Shown here in pieces: positions 26,248 through 36,003 of a stretch of DNA of 64,000 bases. The number at the start of each line of letters is the position of its first letter. Positions within the stretch are counted from its first letter, which is position 1. This DNA is from Limnothrix sp. FACHB-406 (GTDB lineage: Bacteria; Cyanobacteriota; Cyanobacteriia; CACIAM-69d): the NCBI RefSeq assembly GCF_014698235.1, contig NZ_JACJSP010000005.1, positions 124,001-188,000 on the forward strand, in the 5' to 3' direction. The notes below the pieces were generated by a model, which saw nothing but the letters and a program-made list of their open reading frames with translations, had not been told where the DNA came from and searched no databases. Made by a program: the position numbers and the translations under genes.

Positions 26248-27222
26248 CTAGGGTTGCGGCTCCAGGGTCATTTCTAAGTTACCGGTCATCAGGGCCGTGC
26301 CCACGCCGGGTAACCCTTCCATTTCCGATCGCACCTTCAGGGACAGATTCGATTGGGTGGGAACCACACGGTTGAAGTTCATCTGAATTTGACCCGAACC
26401 ATTGGCCTGATACGACCGTAGGGAAGGGGCTTGCTCCGGGGCCAGGCCGGGAATGGTGAGTTTTTGGGGTGGAGCCGTCTGCTCAGCGGTCACGTTCAAC
26501 ACCACCCGATCGGGCGTGATTTCCACCACCTGATAAACCGCTCGCTGCTGAATTCGCAGCCCCCCGGATTCAATTTCCGTGACACTTTGCCAGCGCCCTC
26601 CCACCCCGATCGGTTCGGCGGGAAATTCGATGTTGCTGTTGCGAATCGATTCGGTCATTTGGCCAAGGCTGGCCTGCAAAGGGGCCGAAAGCTCACCGTC
26701 CGCCAGCACATTCACCTTCGACAGTTTCCCCCGATCGTCCCCCTCCACCTGAATTTGAATTCGCTCCAGTTCTCGGGCGGTGCTATCCATGGCCGGCTGC
26801 ACGAAGGACATTTCCGGCGGTGCAATCATTTCGATCTTGGGATAGCGCAGGGTGTAGCTCACTTGGCCATCGCTGGCCGCCTGATTGATGGTGATTTCCG
26901 TCAGCAGGCGCATTTCCGGCACGGGCATCGGCATCGGCTGTTGGCCCGCCAGGGTCAGTTGCATTTGGCTTTTCATCACCAATAACGATCGCTGCTGATC
27001 GCCCTGTTGAAGGCGCAACCGCAAGGACTGCCGATCGCCCTGACCCGTTTCTAGCAGGGTGATTTGCGGTGGGGCAATTTGTGTTTGCAGCGTCATTTCC
27101 GAGCGAGCGGAGCCGGTGCTCTCTGGGGCGGTGGGGGTGTTTGCCCAGGCGGCGGGAGCGGTGATCGGCGCGATCGCCATCAACAATCCCAGCGCACGTC
27201 CTTGCCAGCGCGATCGAGCCAT
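26248..27222 (-). CDS. Secreted (periplasmic) protein, unknown function
   Basis: The 324-residue product has a signal peptide MARSRWQGRALGLLMAIAP followed by PAAWAN as a likely cleavage site. The mature part is all-beta in character (LLTEITINQAASDGQVSYTLRYPKI) with no cysteines and no enzyme motif. It recalls lipoprotein-like DUF6263-type proteins, but I am not sure of the assignment. ATG 27222 is chosen because AGGAAAA precedes it and the signal peptide begins there; an upstream extension to 27345 would mask the signal. It is transcribed toward the two membrane genes, 55 bp away, and may belong to the same unit. Confidence 0.75.
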   Translation of the reverse strand: MARSRWQGRALGLLMAIAPITAPAAWANTPTAPESTGSARSEMTLQTQIAPPQITLLETGQGDRQSLRLRLQQGDQQRSLLVMKSQMQLTLAGQQPMPMPVPEMRLLTEITINQAASDGQVSYTLRYPKIEMIAPPEMSFVQPAMDSTARELERIQIQVEGDDRGKLSKVNVLADGELSAPLQASLGQMTESIRNSNIEFPAEPIGVGGRWQSVTEIESGGLRIQQRAVYQVVEITPDRVVLNVTAEQTAPPQKLTIPGLAPEQAPSLRSYQANGSGQIQMNFNRVVPTQSNLSLKVRSEMEGLPGVGTALMTGNLEMTLEPQP

Positions 27223-27434
27223 GGTGTTTTTCCTGGTGTGAAATTTTGATTGGAATGATTTGAAGTCAGGGCGCGAGATTTCGATCTCAACGGCGGGGAT
27301 GGGCACGACTCTGAAACCCGTTTCCACCATAGCAACCGACTTCAAGGAACGGTCGGCGGTTCCGGTGGCTTGCTATTCCCTACTCATTCGTGTTGTTGAT
27401 TCTCTTTTTGATTCTTGTTGGAGGATCGAGGCGA

Positions 27435-28511
27435 TCAAGGGGACTCTTTGGACGACACCTCGATCGGGATGGGAGCCAACTTGGGATGAATCGATCGCAA
27501 CTTCTGGGCAATCACCGCCCGCTGATTCACCAGGTAAATGCTAACCAGCGTCAGCAAAACACTCGCCGTTTGCACCGTGCTGAGCACTTCCCCCAAAAAC
27601 CAATTGCCAAACAGGAGGGCAAACACCGGCGTGAGAAAGGTCAAAGCGCTGAGGCTGGTGAGGTTGCCCTTGGAGGCAAAAAAGAAAAAGACCCCATAGG
27701 AAACCGCGCTGCCAAAGAGGGTGGAATAGCTGATCGACCCCCAATCGGCCAGGGTCAAGCCTTGCCATTGGTTCACCTCAAATGCTGCCGACAGCCCAAA
27801 CAGGGGCATTCCGCCAAAGACCATGTGCCAACCCGTGGCCACCACCGGATCCACATACTGGCTCATCGGCCGCACCATCACCGTCCCGATCGCCATGGAC
27901 AGGGCCGCCAACAGCATCCACCAAAAGCCACTGCCCCAGAGGTTATTCAGCAAGGCCGCTAGCCCCTGCCCGATCGCCCCGGAATCCCAGCCGATCGCCC
28001 CGTTTTGCCAGAGCGCTTGCCAGGCCGTGCCGTTCAACAACTGCAAAATCCATTCATCGGGCAGCCCCACACCGGCAATGCCCACCACCCCCAACAGCAG
28101 TCCCAACCAACCGAGGGGCCCGATCTGCTCCCGATAGAGCCAGCGGGCCATTAGGGCCACCGCCAGGGGCTGTGAGTCAATGGTCACGGAGCCTAGCCCA
28201 GCTCCCGTGCGGGCCAGCCCTTGGGCCAAAAAGCCTTGGAACAGGGCCCCATCCACCAGGGCAAAGGCCGTCACCCAGGCCCACCCGACCCAACTGATCG
28301 GCTTGAGGCGATCGGTCAGGGCCGCCACCCCCAAAATCAACAACCCCGCTGGTACCAGCCGCAACCCCGCCAGGAAGAAGGGTGTGGTGTGGTCAAGGGT
28401 GCCTTTCATGGCCACCATGGCTGTGCCCCAAAAGAAAAAGGGCGAAATCAGCAGCAGCCACCCCCACCAGGATTGCAGCGATGATTGGGGATTGACGGGT
28501 TGGGCGGTCAT
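27435..28511 (-). CDS. EamA-family (drug/metabolite transporter superfamily) exporter
   Basis: This membrane transporter has ten predicted helices in two homologous halves, each an EamA domain. The first helix, WWGWLLLISPFFFWGTAMVAMKG, and the half-site sequence GSVTIDSQPLAVALMARWLYREQ followed by GLLLGVVGIAGVGL are typical. The second half repeats the pattern (LTFLTPVFALLFGNWFLGE). The family exports amino acids, metabolites or drugs; the substrate is not visible. ATG 28511 is preferred over TTG 28523. It diverges from sppA. Confidence 0.88.
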   Translation of the reverse strand: MTAQPVNPQSSLQSWWGWLLLISPFFFWGTAMVAMKGTLDHTTPFFLAGLRLVPAGLLILGVAALTDRLKPISWVGWAWVTAFALVDGALFQGFLAQGLARTGAGLGSVTIDSQPLAVALMARWLYREQIGPLGWLGLLLGVVGIAGVGLPDEWILQLLNGTAWQALWQNGAIGWDSGAIGQGLAALLNNLWGSGFWWMLLAALSMAIGTVMVRPMSQYVDPVVATGWHMVFGGMPLFGLSAAFEVNQWQGLTLADWGSISYSTLFGSAVSYGVFFFFASKGNLTSLSALTFLTPVFALLFGNWFLGEVLSTVQTASVLLTLVSIYLVNQRAVIAQKLRSIHPKLAPIPIEVSSKESP

Positions 28512-28604
28512 GGCTGGGATCAATCACTTGATCAATAACTTTAAGAAATATTAACTAAACCCTAGAATTGTATCCACTCCTTTGGTGTCGAGACGGCAAT
28601 TCCC

Positions 28605-29447
28605 ATGTGGCCTTTCAAGCCCAATACTCGTAAACAACTCGCGCGCATTGAAATCTCCGGGGCGATCGCCGGGGGCACTCGTCAACGGGTGCTGAAGGCT
28701 CTGAAGGTGGTGAAAGAGCGCAAATATCCCGGTTTGCTGCTGCGAATCGATAGCCCTGGCGGTACGGTGGGAGATTCTCAGGAAATCTACAGCGCTCTGA
28801 AAGAATTGGGCGAAACCACCAAGATTGTGGCCAGTTTTGGCAATATTTCCGCGTCCGGTGGGGTCTACATCGGCATGGGGGCGCACCAGATTGTGGCGAA
28901 CCCCGGCACTATCACCGGCAGCATCGGCGTAATTATCCGAGGCAACAACATTGAATCCTTGCTGGATAAGGTGGGGGTTTCCTTCAAGGTGATTAAGTCC
29001 GGGCCCTATAAGGACATCCTGGCGTTCGATCGCCCCATGAGCGACGAAGAACGCCAAATCCTGCAATCCCTGATTGACAGCAGCTATCACCAGTTTGTGC
29101 AGACCGTGGCCCAATCGCGAAATTTGCCGCCGGAAACGGTGCGCAGCTTTGCCGATGGGCGAATTTTTACCGGAGAGCAGGCGAAGGAATTGGGCTTAAT
29201 TGATCGCCTGGGCACGGAAGAGGATGCCCGCCGCTGGTTGGCAGACTTGACCAAGCTGGATCCGGAGAAGGTGGCGGTGCAAACGATCGAGGAGCGCAAA
29301 CCCCCCTTAGCCCGGTTGCTGAATTCCGATGGCCGGGCCCAGGGGCCGATCGGCCCTTGGACGGGGCCTCAGGTCGATCGGGCCCTCAGCACCCTGGACT
29401 TTGAGCTGGCCACGAACGGTGTTCCCCTCTGGCTCTATCGCCCCTAG
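28605..29447 (+). CDS. sppA: Signal peptide peptidase SppA (short form)
   Basis: This ClpP-fold serine peptidase degrades cleaved signal peptides in or near the membrane. The catalytic Ser84 lies in SASGGVYIG and the general-base Lys136 in SGPYKDIL, at the spacing of the single-domain SppA type. RIDSPGGTVGDSQEIY forms the conserved core before them. The product has 280 residues and lacks an N-terminal membrane helix, so it may be cytosolic or membrane-associated. Cyanobacteria have SppA forms linked to thylakoid protein turnover; I cannot tell which this is. The gene converges with dxr. Confidence 0.9.
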   Translation: MWPFKPNTRKQLARIEISGAIAGGTRQRVLKALKVVKERKYPGLLLRIDSPGGTVGDSQEIYSALKELGETTKIVASFGNISASGGVYIGMGAHQIVANPGTITGSIGVIIRGNNIESLLDKVGVSFKVIKSGPYKDILAFDRPMSDEERQILQSLIDSSYHQFVQTVAQSRNLPPETVRSFADGRIFTGEQAKELGLIDRLGTEEDARRWLADLTKLDPEKVAVQTIEERKPPLARLLNSDGRAQGPIGPWTGPQVDRALSTLDFELATNGVPLWLYRP

Positions 29448-29588
29448 ACGCACGGCATCCTGGGCGCACAATCGTGCATCCTCCATGCCAAATCGCAATC
29501 CGGGTGTGGGCGCACCGCCTTGCGCCCTCCGGTTACGTCCCAATTACGCCCCAAGTCATTACCGAAAGTCATTACCGAAAAAAGCGGG

Positions 29589-30806
29589 TTAGGCGATCGC
29601 CGCCGTTTGCAAATCCAACACCGTTTGGCGGGCCCAGCGATCGGCCTCCAGGATGTCTTCCAAGGTCGGCTGGGTTCGATTGTCCGCCCGGTGGCGATCG
29701 CAAGCCTTTTCAATCAGCTTCGGAATATCCAGGAAATGCACCTTTTCCTCCAGGAACAGGGCCACCGCCTGCTCATTGGCCGCATTCAACACCGCTGGCA
29801 TGGATCCCCCGGCTCGACCCGCCGCATAGGCCAAATCCATGCAGGGATATTTCGCGCGATCGGGCGCACGGAACGTTAAATCGCCCGCCTTCACCAAATC
29901 CAACGTTTCCCAATTCGTATAAATCCGCTCCGGGTAGGACAAGGCATAGAGCAACGGCAGCCGCATATCTGGCCAACCCAACTGAGCCAACACCGATGTA
30001 TCTTGCAGCTCAATCAGCGAGTGAATAATGCTTTGGGGATGAATCACGATATCAATGCCGTCATAGTCCATCCCAAACAGGAAATGGGCCTCAATCACCT
30101 CCAAGCCCTTGTTCATCAGGGTGGCTGAATCCACCGTGATCTTGCGGCCCATCGACCAGTTGGGATGCTTCAGCGCATCGGCCACCGTCACTTGCGCCAG
30201 CCGCTCCACCGGCCAATCCCGGAAGGCCCCACCCGAAGCCGTCAGCAAAATGCGACGGAGGCCCCCCTGAGGTACGCCTTGCAGGCATTGGAAAATGGCG
30301 GAATGCTCAGAATCGGCCGGCAACAACTTCACCCCGTGCTTTTGCACCAGGGGCAACACCACCGGGCCACCCGCAATCAGGGTTTCCTTATTCGCCAAGG
30401 CGATATCTTTCCCCGCTTCGATCGCCGCGATCGTGGGCAACAGCCCGGCACAGCCCACAATCCCCGTGACCACCACCTCCGAATCCCCGTAGCCTGCCAC
30501 CTCCACGATGCCCGCTTCTCCGGTCACCAGTTGGGGTTGGGGATCTAAATCCGCGATCGCCCCTTGCAGTTCCGCCAACTTGCTCCCATCCCGCAACGCC
30601 ACAATTTCGGGCCGAAACTGTCGCACCTGTTCCGCCAATAGGGTCACATTGCTGCCCGCCGCCAGACCCACCACCCGGAATCGATCGGGATATTGGGACA
30701 CAATATCCAGGGTTTGGGTTCCAATCGAGCCGGTGGAACCCAGAAGAGTAATTGCTTTCACGGTTTCTAAACCCATTTCTTTGAAACTCATTTCTTTGAA
30801 ACTCAT
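29589..30806 (-). CDS. dxr: 1-deoxy-D-xylulose 5-phosphate reductoisomerase
   Basis: This is the second enzyme of the MEP isoprenoid pathway, converting DXP to MEP with NADPH; it supplies carotenoid, phytol and quinone side chains. The NADPH site [16 protein letters not shown], the metal-site core [17 protein letters not shown], and the loop and C-terminal motifs ([23 protein letters not shown]) are all present. The family normally begins MKAITLLG-like, which corresponds to GTG 30761 here. Upstream, the frame continues through a tandem duplication encoding MSFKE twice, giving ATG starts at 30806, 30791 and 30776; I report the longest, but any may be right. Confidence 0.95.
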   Translation of the reverse strand: MSFKEMSFKEMGLETVKAITLLGSTGSIGTQTLDIVSQYPDRFRVVGLAAGSNVTLLAEQVRQFRPEIVALRDGSKLAELQGAIADLDPQPQLVTGEAGIVEVAGYGDSEVVVTGIVGCAGLLPTIAAIEAGKDIALANKETLIAGGPVVLPLVQKHGVKLLPADSEHSAIFQCLQGVPQGGLRRILLTASGGAFRDWPVERLAQVTVADALKHPNWSMGRKITVDSATLMNKGLEVIEAHFLFGMDYDGIDIVIHPQSIIHSLIELQDTSVLAQLGWPDMRLPLLYALSYPERIYTNWETLDLVKAGDLTFRAPDRAKYPCMDLAYAAGRAGGSMPAVLNAANEQAVALFLEEKVHFLDIPKLIEKACDRHRADNRTQPTLEDILEADRWARQTVLDLQTAAIA

Positions 30807-31175
30807 TGATTTTGGAATGGCCCGTTGCGGTGGATGGCTGTTATTTTGAATGGCTGCGGGTGGGTTACTGTGGGGGCTGCTGTGGCGTTGAGCAGATTCC
30901 TCCCAATATTAGGATGGTGTGCGCCAGGGGCGATCGCTCGTGTTCTCACGCTCGATAGATGTCCCCGATCTATGTCAAAAAAGGGGGGAATCGATCGCAA
31001 AATTCATCCCTCTGTGATCCATCCTCAACGGCGCGAGAGGCTCGGCAATATGCCACGCTTTAGGGGCAAGCCCAACCCGTGACCTCGATGCTGGGCCTTG
31101 CTGTTTTTGTGCCATTGCCCGCCTTGCCGATCGTTTTATCAAACTCCGCATCTTCACAACCCTGCCCTTGTTGCC

Positions 31176-31787
31176 ATGTTGAGCCGTCCCGATTCCAACC
31201 CCACGCCCCCACCCCCACCATTTAAAAAGAAAAATGGGGGGCCGCGGCCATCCCTCCAGCGCATTGCCGCCACCCTGCAACTGGGCGGTTGGATTGGGTT
31301 TTGGGTGCAATTAGCCCTCGGGTTAGCCGCCATTTTGTTGTTGCTGATTGCCGTGCCGGGGCTGGCGGGCCAAGGGGCGGCCCAAGGGGTCAGCATCGGC
31401 ATTTTTTGGGCCACCTGCGGCGTAATTGTGGCGGCATTCAACACGGTTTTATCCTTTCGATATACCCGAATTGCCAAGGGATTAATTCATAAAACCAACG
31501 AACCGCAACCCCGCAAAACCGAAACCGTTCAATTGTTGAGAATGGGCATTTATGCGGGCATGATCGGGGTGGTTTTAACCCTGATTGGCTCCGGTGTGGC
31601 AGTCTATGTTTTGGTCTCGAAGGCAGTATCCCAGCCGGCCGGGGTAGCCATTACCGACCCCACTAAAATTGTCCGGCCCTTGGATGTGTTTGTGGTGGTA
31701 GCTAATTTGGCGGGAATTTCTGCCAACTTTATGGGCATGGTGATTTCCCTGTGGCTCTATGACCGAATTGATCGCCCTTCCAGTTAA
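31176..31787 (+). CDS. DUF3611 family membrane protein
   Basis: The 203-residue product has a Pro/Lys-rich cytosolic N-terminus (TPPPPPFKKKNGG) and four hydrophobic segments. The pattern GGWIGFWVQLALG, then FNTVLSFRYTRIAKGLI, then VVANLAGISANFMGMVISLWLYDR matches DUF3611, a family of cyanobacteria and chloroplasts of unknown function. ATG 31176 is chosen because upstream residues are unstructured. It is followed 56 bp later by a very small possible membrane gene in the same direction. Confidence 0.85.
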   Translation: MLSRPDSNPTPPPPPFKKKNGGPRPSLQRIAATLQLGGWIGFWVQLALGLAAILLLLIAVPGLAGQGAAQGVSIGIFWATCGVIVAAFNTVLSFRYTRIAKGLIHKTNEPQPRKTETVQLLRMGIYAGMIGVVLTLIGSGVAVYVLVSKAVSQPAGVAITDPTKIVRPLDVFVVVANLAGISANFMGMVISLWLYDRIDRPSS

Positions 31788-31843
31788 GAAACTGATGCAT
31801 CGATTAGACGGACAAAAACACTGATCTCATTGAGAAGATTTTT

Positions 31844-31972
31844 ATGGAAAGTGGCATGAATTTGGATTGGCTGTTGGGTGCTTTGGCCGGTGGAATTGTT
31901 TTGGGTGGGCTTTGGATGTTGGCCAGTGGAATGCAAGCGATGAATGATGAGCAAAATAAAAAATCCAAATAA
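31844..31972 (+). CDS. Possible 42-residue single-helix membrane protein
   Basis: ATG 31844 follows TGAGAAG at a workable distance. The product has a short N-terminus, one hydrophobic helix (about 8-25: WLLGALAGGIVLGGLWML), and a polar, Lys-rich C-terminus ending NKKSK. The Gly-x3-Gly spacing inside the helix would suit helix packing. Small single-helix proteins of this size are common partners of photosynthetic complexes, but it does not match any such subunit I know. It may be real or chance; the gene is not supported by a family match. Confidence 0.45.
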   Translation: MESGMNLDWLLGALAGGIVLGGLWMLASGMQAMNDEQNKKSK

Positions 31973-32121
31973 TCAAAAAGAGTGATCAAGAAGAGTGATT
32001 AAGAGGAACGGTTGAGAACAGCAATTCTGAGAAATTGCTGAAAAGTATCCATTTCAATCAATCATTCACTCTAGTCATCAATCTCAGTAAAATTAACACT
32101 GACAATCAACAACCCAAAACC

Positions 32122-33534
32122 ATGAGCAACGCTGACAACTTTCGGATTGAGAAGGATTCGATGGGGGAATGGCAAATCCCCGATACGGTCTATTACGGGA
32201 TTCAAACTTGCCGGGCGATCGAGAATTTCCCCATTAGCGGCCTTAAACCGTTACCCACCTATGTTGATGCCTGTTTGCTGATCAAAAAAGCCACCGCGAT
32301 CGCCAATGCAGAGTTGGGCTGTATTTCGGAAGAATTAGGCCAAGCGATCGTGCAAGCGGCCGATGAAATTTTGCAAGGTCAATTGCGCGATCAATTTGTG
32401 GTGGATGTTTACCAAGCGGGGGCCGGCACTTCCCATCACATGAATGTGAATGAAGTTTTGGCTAATCGAGCCTTGGAACTGTTGGGCGATCGCAAGGGCA
32501 ACTATGGCCGCGTCAGTCCTAATGATCACGTGAATTATGGACAGTCAACCAATGATGTGATTCCAACAGCCATTCGGATTGGGGGGCTGTTGGCGCTCGA
32601 TCGCACCTTGTTTCCAGCCCTCAAAAAGGCGATCGCTGCCATGGAAGCCAAGGCGATCGCTTTCCAAGAAATTGTTAAATCTGGTCGCACTCACTTGCAG
32701 GACGCAGTGCCCGTGCGATTGGGCGAAAGCTTCCGGGCTTGGGCTTATATTTTGCGCGATCATGAGCGGCGAATTACCACAGCGGCGGAAGATTTGCGTG
32801 TCTTGGGATTGGGCGGCAGCGCTGCGGGAACCGGGATGAACACCCATCCGCAATATCGCTTCCGAGTCACTGAATTACTCTCAGAATTGATTGGGCAACC
32901 CTTGCGATCGGCTCCCCATTTGATGGCGGCCATGCAAAGTATGGCTCCTTTTGTGAATGTGTCCGGTTCGATTCGGAATTTGGCTCAGGATTTGGCCAAG
33001 ATTTCCCATGATTTGCGCTTGATGGATTCGGGGCCCAAAACCGGATTTAAGGAAATTCAATTGCCGCCTGTGCAGCCAGGATCGTCAATCATGCCGGGTA
33101 AATATAATCCGGTGATGGCGGAGATGACTTCAATGGTTTGTTTCCAAGTGATGGGCTATGACCAGGCGATCGCCCTGGCAGCCCAGGCGGGGCAACTGGA
33201 ATTGAATGTGATGATGCCGTTGATTGCCTACAATCTGATTCAAAGTATTGAGATTTTGGGCAACACGATCGCCGCCTTGAGCGATCGCTGTTTGGTGGGC
33301 ATTGAAGCCAATCCCGATCGCTGTTTGCACTATGCCGAGGGGAGCTTGGCCCTGGTGACGGCGCTGAATACGCACATTGGCTATTTGAATGCCGCTGCGA
33401 TCGCCAAAGAATCCCTAGAAACGGGTAAATTTCTGCGCCAATTGGTTTTGGAAAAAGGGCTGATGGATGAGGCCCAGTTGGCAGAAGTATTGGATTTGGA
33501 AACCATGAGCCAAATGCCGAATCCAACGGCCTAG
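32122..33534 (+). CDS. aspA: Aspartate ammonia-lyase (fumarase/aspartase superfamily)
   Basis: The enzyme interconverts aspartate with fumarate and ammonia. The N-terminal YYGIQTCRAIENFPISG, the TSHHMNVNEVLANRALE and NYGQSTNDVIPTA motifs, and the signature loop GSSIMPGKYNP (residues 320-330) belong to this superfamily; the preceding QLPPVQP fits aspartase rather than class II fumarase. The tetrameric enzyme's normal length is about 470 residues, which matches ATG 32122. An in-frame start at 32035 would add 29 residues with no homology. The loop has Tyr where Val is commoner (KYNP rather than KVNP). It stands alone. Confidence 0.88.
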   Translation: MSNADNFRIEKDSMGEWQIPDTVYYGIQTCRAIENFPISGLKPLPTYVDACLLIKKATAIANAELGCISEELGQAIVQAADEILQGQLRDQFVVDVYQAGAGTSHHMNVNEVLANRALELLGDRKGNYGRVSPNDHVNYGQSTNDVIPTAIRIGGLLALDRTLFPALKKAIAAMEAKAIAFQEIVKSGRTHLQDAVPVRLGESFRAWAYILRDHERRITTAAEDLRVLGLGGSAAGTGMNTHPQYRFRVTELLSELIGQPLRSAPHLMAAMQSMAPFVNVSGSIRNLAQDLAKISHDLRLMDSGPKTGFKEIQLPPVQPGSSIMPGKYNPVMAEMTSMVCFQVMGYDQAIALAAQAGQLELNVMMPLIAYNLIQSIEILGNTIAALSDRCLVGIEANPDRCLHYAEGSLALVTALNTHIGYLNAAAIAKESLETGKFLRQLVLEKGLMDEAQLAEVLDLETMSQMPNPTA

Positions 33535-33778
33535 GGTTTGAACGGCTCGATCGCCCGAATTGTGCTAATTGTGCTTTGGGTGGTGCAGTTGGCAGCCCAG
33601 TTTTGAGCGAAGTTGCTAACGGTGCGATCGAGCCGTTTAGATGATTATCCTGGATGATTACTAAGGCTAAGTTACCTCGGCCCTGATTGACAAATTCTGG
33701 TGATTCCGGTGATCAACCTCGGTGATCAATGTAGGTCTTGAGTCATACTTCTAGTTTCTAAAATTAGGTAGATTAACC

Positions 33779-34855
33779 GTGGATCCAAAGGCGATCGAGA
33801 TTTATTTTCCCTGCCGACAATTTACAAAACCAACCGGCGGCGTACAGATGATCTATCGCCAGGTGGATTTGTTGAATCAGTCGGGATTTTCCGCAGCAGT
33901 TTTGCACAGAGAAGCGGAATTTCGTTGTCAGTGGTTTCCCAACAAAACACGCATCCTCGGGGGAATTTTGACCATTAACCCCGATCGCAGCATTGTGGTT
34001 GTGCCCGAGGTCTATGAACAGGCGGAATATGCCAAGCTGCCCAAAGATATTCCCTTTGTGATTTTTAATCAAAATGTCTATTACACATTTGATAAATTCT
34101 CAGTGAATTTTGAAGAAGAATATTTGCCCTATGCTGATCCGAATTTATTAGGCGTGATTGTTGTTTCTGAAGACAGCAAAAACTATATTCAAACGGCCTT
34201 CCCGCAAGTTAAGGTTCACCGGGTTCGGTGTAGCGTTGATCCGGAGCTGTTTTATTTTCCTGAGCGAAAGACCAATCAAATTTGCTTCCTGGCGCGCAAA
34301 AATTTCATGGATGTTCAGCAAGTTTGCCAAATCTTGCGCCATCGCGATCGGCTCCAGGGATTTCAATTGGTGCGAGTGTTGGATTTGCCGCAGGCGAAAT
34401 TAGCAGAAATGATGCGAAATTCGGCAATTTTTATGAGTTTTGGTGATCCAGAAGGGTTTGGCTTACCGGCGGCGGAAGCGATGGCGGCGGGCTGTCTCAC
34501 GGTGGGTTATCACGGCCGCGGCGGGCGGGAATTTTTCAAGCCGGAGTTTTCTTACCCGATCGAGCGGGGCGATATTTTAGGATTTGTCCAGGCGGTTGAA
34601 CAGGCGATCGATGATTGGGTTAACCGTCCCGAAGCCACGATCGCCAAGGTCAAACAAGCATCGGCCTATATTCGCAACACCTATTCTTTGGCTAATCAAA
34701 CGGAGGATGTGGTGGCAGCTTGGTCAGCCATCCTAGGGCGTTTTCCGGGGCAATCTTTACCCAAGCCCCATGATTTCAGTCAATCAACCCAGGATTCAAA
34801 TCAACCAACCTATGATTTAAATCAGGCGATTGCTCCGCCCTCGATTATTTTCTAA
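33779..34855 (+). CDS. GT4-like glycosyltransferase
   Basis: This is a GT-B fold glycosyltransferase. The C-terminal half carries the retaining-enzyme pattern FGDPEGFGLPAAEAMAAGCLTVGY, with the E-x7-E motif that holds the donor phosphate. The N-terminal half begins IEIYFPCRQFTKPTGGVQMIYRQVDLLNQSG, a donor/acceptor-binding loop typical of the family. It starts with GTG at 33779. The final ~40 residues are low-complexity (repeated DxNQ-type motifs) and do not belong to the fold. The role, probably in cell-surface or exopolysaccharide synthesis, cannot be named. Confidence 0.8.
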   Translation: MDPKAIEIYFPCRQFTKPTGGVQMIYRQVDLLNQSGFSAAVLHREAEFRCQWFPNKTRILGGILTINPDRSIVVVPEVYEQAEYAKLPKDIPFVIFNQNVYYTFDKFSVNFEEEYLPYADPNLLGVIVVSEDSKNYIQTAFPQVKVHRVRCSVDPELFYFPERKTNQICFLARKNFMDVQQVCQILRHRDRLQGFQLVRVLDLPQAKLAEMMRNSAIFMSFGDPEGFGLPAAEAMAAGCLTVGYHGRGGREFFKPEFSYPIERGDILGFVQAVEQAIDDWVNRPEATIAKVKQASAYIRNTYSLANQTEDVVAAWSAILGRFPGQSLPKPHDFSQSTQDSNQPTYDLNQAIAPPSIIF

Positions 34856-34934
34856 CCCCATTTCGACCCTTAATTTCGATCATTTCGATCCCTCCTTTCG
34901 ACCATTGCCCCCCAAAACACCAGGAGAAACGCCG

Positions 34935-35903
34935 ATGGTTCCCGTTAGCTTGCTCAGTGCCACTAGCTATGATTTGGATCTGTTGCGCGAAAAAGTTGTG
35001 GCCCTGTTGGAACCCTTGGGCGGAATGGCGGCCTTTGTACAGCCGGGCGATCGGGTGCTGTTGAAACCCAACCTCCTGACCGGATCGCGACCCGCCAAGG
35101 AATGCACGACCCGCCCCGAGCTGGTGCAGGTGGTGGCGGAGTTGGTGTTGGCGGCCGGTGGGCAACCCTTTTTGGGCGACAGTCCCGCCTTTGGCAGCGC
35201 GGCCGGCGTGGCCAAGGCCAATGGCCTGGCCCCGATCGCCCAACGCTTGAACATCCCGATCGTGGAATTTCGGGGCCAGCGCTACGACAGCCTCAGCGGC
35301 GAATTTGGTCACTTGCGCTTGAGCAAGGAAGCGATGGATGCAGATGTGGTGATTAATTTGCCCAAGGTGAAATCCCACTGCCAATTGACGATTACGCTGG
35401 GGGTGAAGAATCTGTTTGGCTGCGTGCCGGGCAAGCTGAAGGCCTGGTGGCATTTGGACGCGGGAAAAGACGTGGCTCGGTTTGGGCGCATGTTGGTGGA
35501 AACGGCGCGGACGATCGACCCCGACTTGACGATCGTGGATGGAATTATTGGCCATGAGGGCGACGGCCCCAGCAACGGTGAACCGCGCCTGTTGGGGGTG
35601 TTGGGTGCATCAGCTAATGTGTTTGCGCTTGATCGATCCTTGGCGGACATCTTGCAGGTGGATCCGGCAACTGTGCCCACCTTGGCGGCGGCGGGAGCCT
35701 TGGGCGTTTGTCCGGCCCCGGAACAGGTGACCTATCCTTTGCAGCGGCCGGCGGACTTGGCGATCGAAGATTGGCGCTTATCCAGCTTCCTGATGCCGAT
35801 CGATTTTGGGTTGCCTCGGGTGATTCGTTCTACCTTCAAGCACCTTTACATCAAGCTGTTTAAGGAACGCTTTGCCCCGGCGGAAACTTCAGTGCGATCT
35901 TGA
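34935..35903 (+). CDS. DUF362 domain protein
   Basis: The 322-residue product has the DUF362 pattern: RVLLKPNLLTGSRPAKECTTRPELVQ, DSPAFGSAAGVAKANGL, and VINLPKVKSHCQLTITLGVKNLFGCVPG. The family, often with ferredoxin domains elsewhere, is poorly characterised; no [4Fe-4S] cluster motif is seen here. ATG 34935 has CAGGAGA at a good distance. An upstream frame overlaps the previous gene and is not used. Function is unknown; the sequences around KVKSH and LKAWWHLD suggest a folded metal- or phosphate-binding core, which is only inference. Confidence 0.85.
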   Translation: MVPVSLLSATSYDLDLLREKVVALLEPLGGMAAFVQPGDRVLLKPNLLTGSRPAKECTTRPELVQVVAELVLAAGGQPFLGDSPAFGSAAGVAKANGLAPIAQRLNIPIVEFRGQRYDSLSGEFGHLRLSKEAMDADVVINLPKVKSHCQLTITLGVKNLFGCVPGKLKAWWHLDAGKDVARFGRMLVETARTIDPDLTIVDGIIGHEGDGPSNGEPRLLGVLGASANVFALDRSLADILQVDPATVPTLAAAGALGVCPAPEQVTYPLQRPADLAIEDWRLSSFLMPIDFGLPRVIRSTFKHLYIKLFKERFAPAETSVRS

Positions 35904-36003
35904 GCTATTCCTAGCTGCTCCTTAACTGCCGCTAGTTTTTGGTTATTTTCCGGTTGCTTTCCAGTTGTTTTCTGGTTTTTCTCTGGTCTTTGCCAGTTGT
36001 TGC

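Noticed and set aside
29508-29527. GGGCGCA / TGCGCCC hairpin between sppA and dxr
   Set aside because: It has no T-run on either strand, so I cannot call it a terminator.
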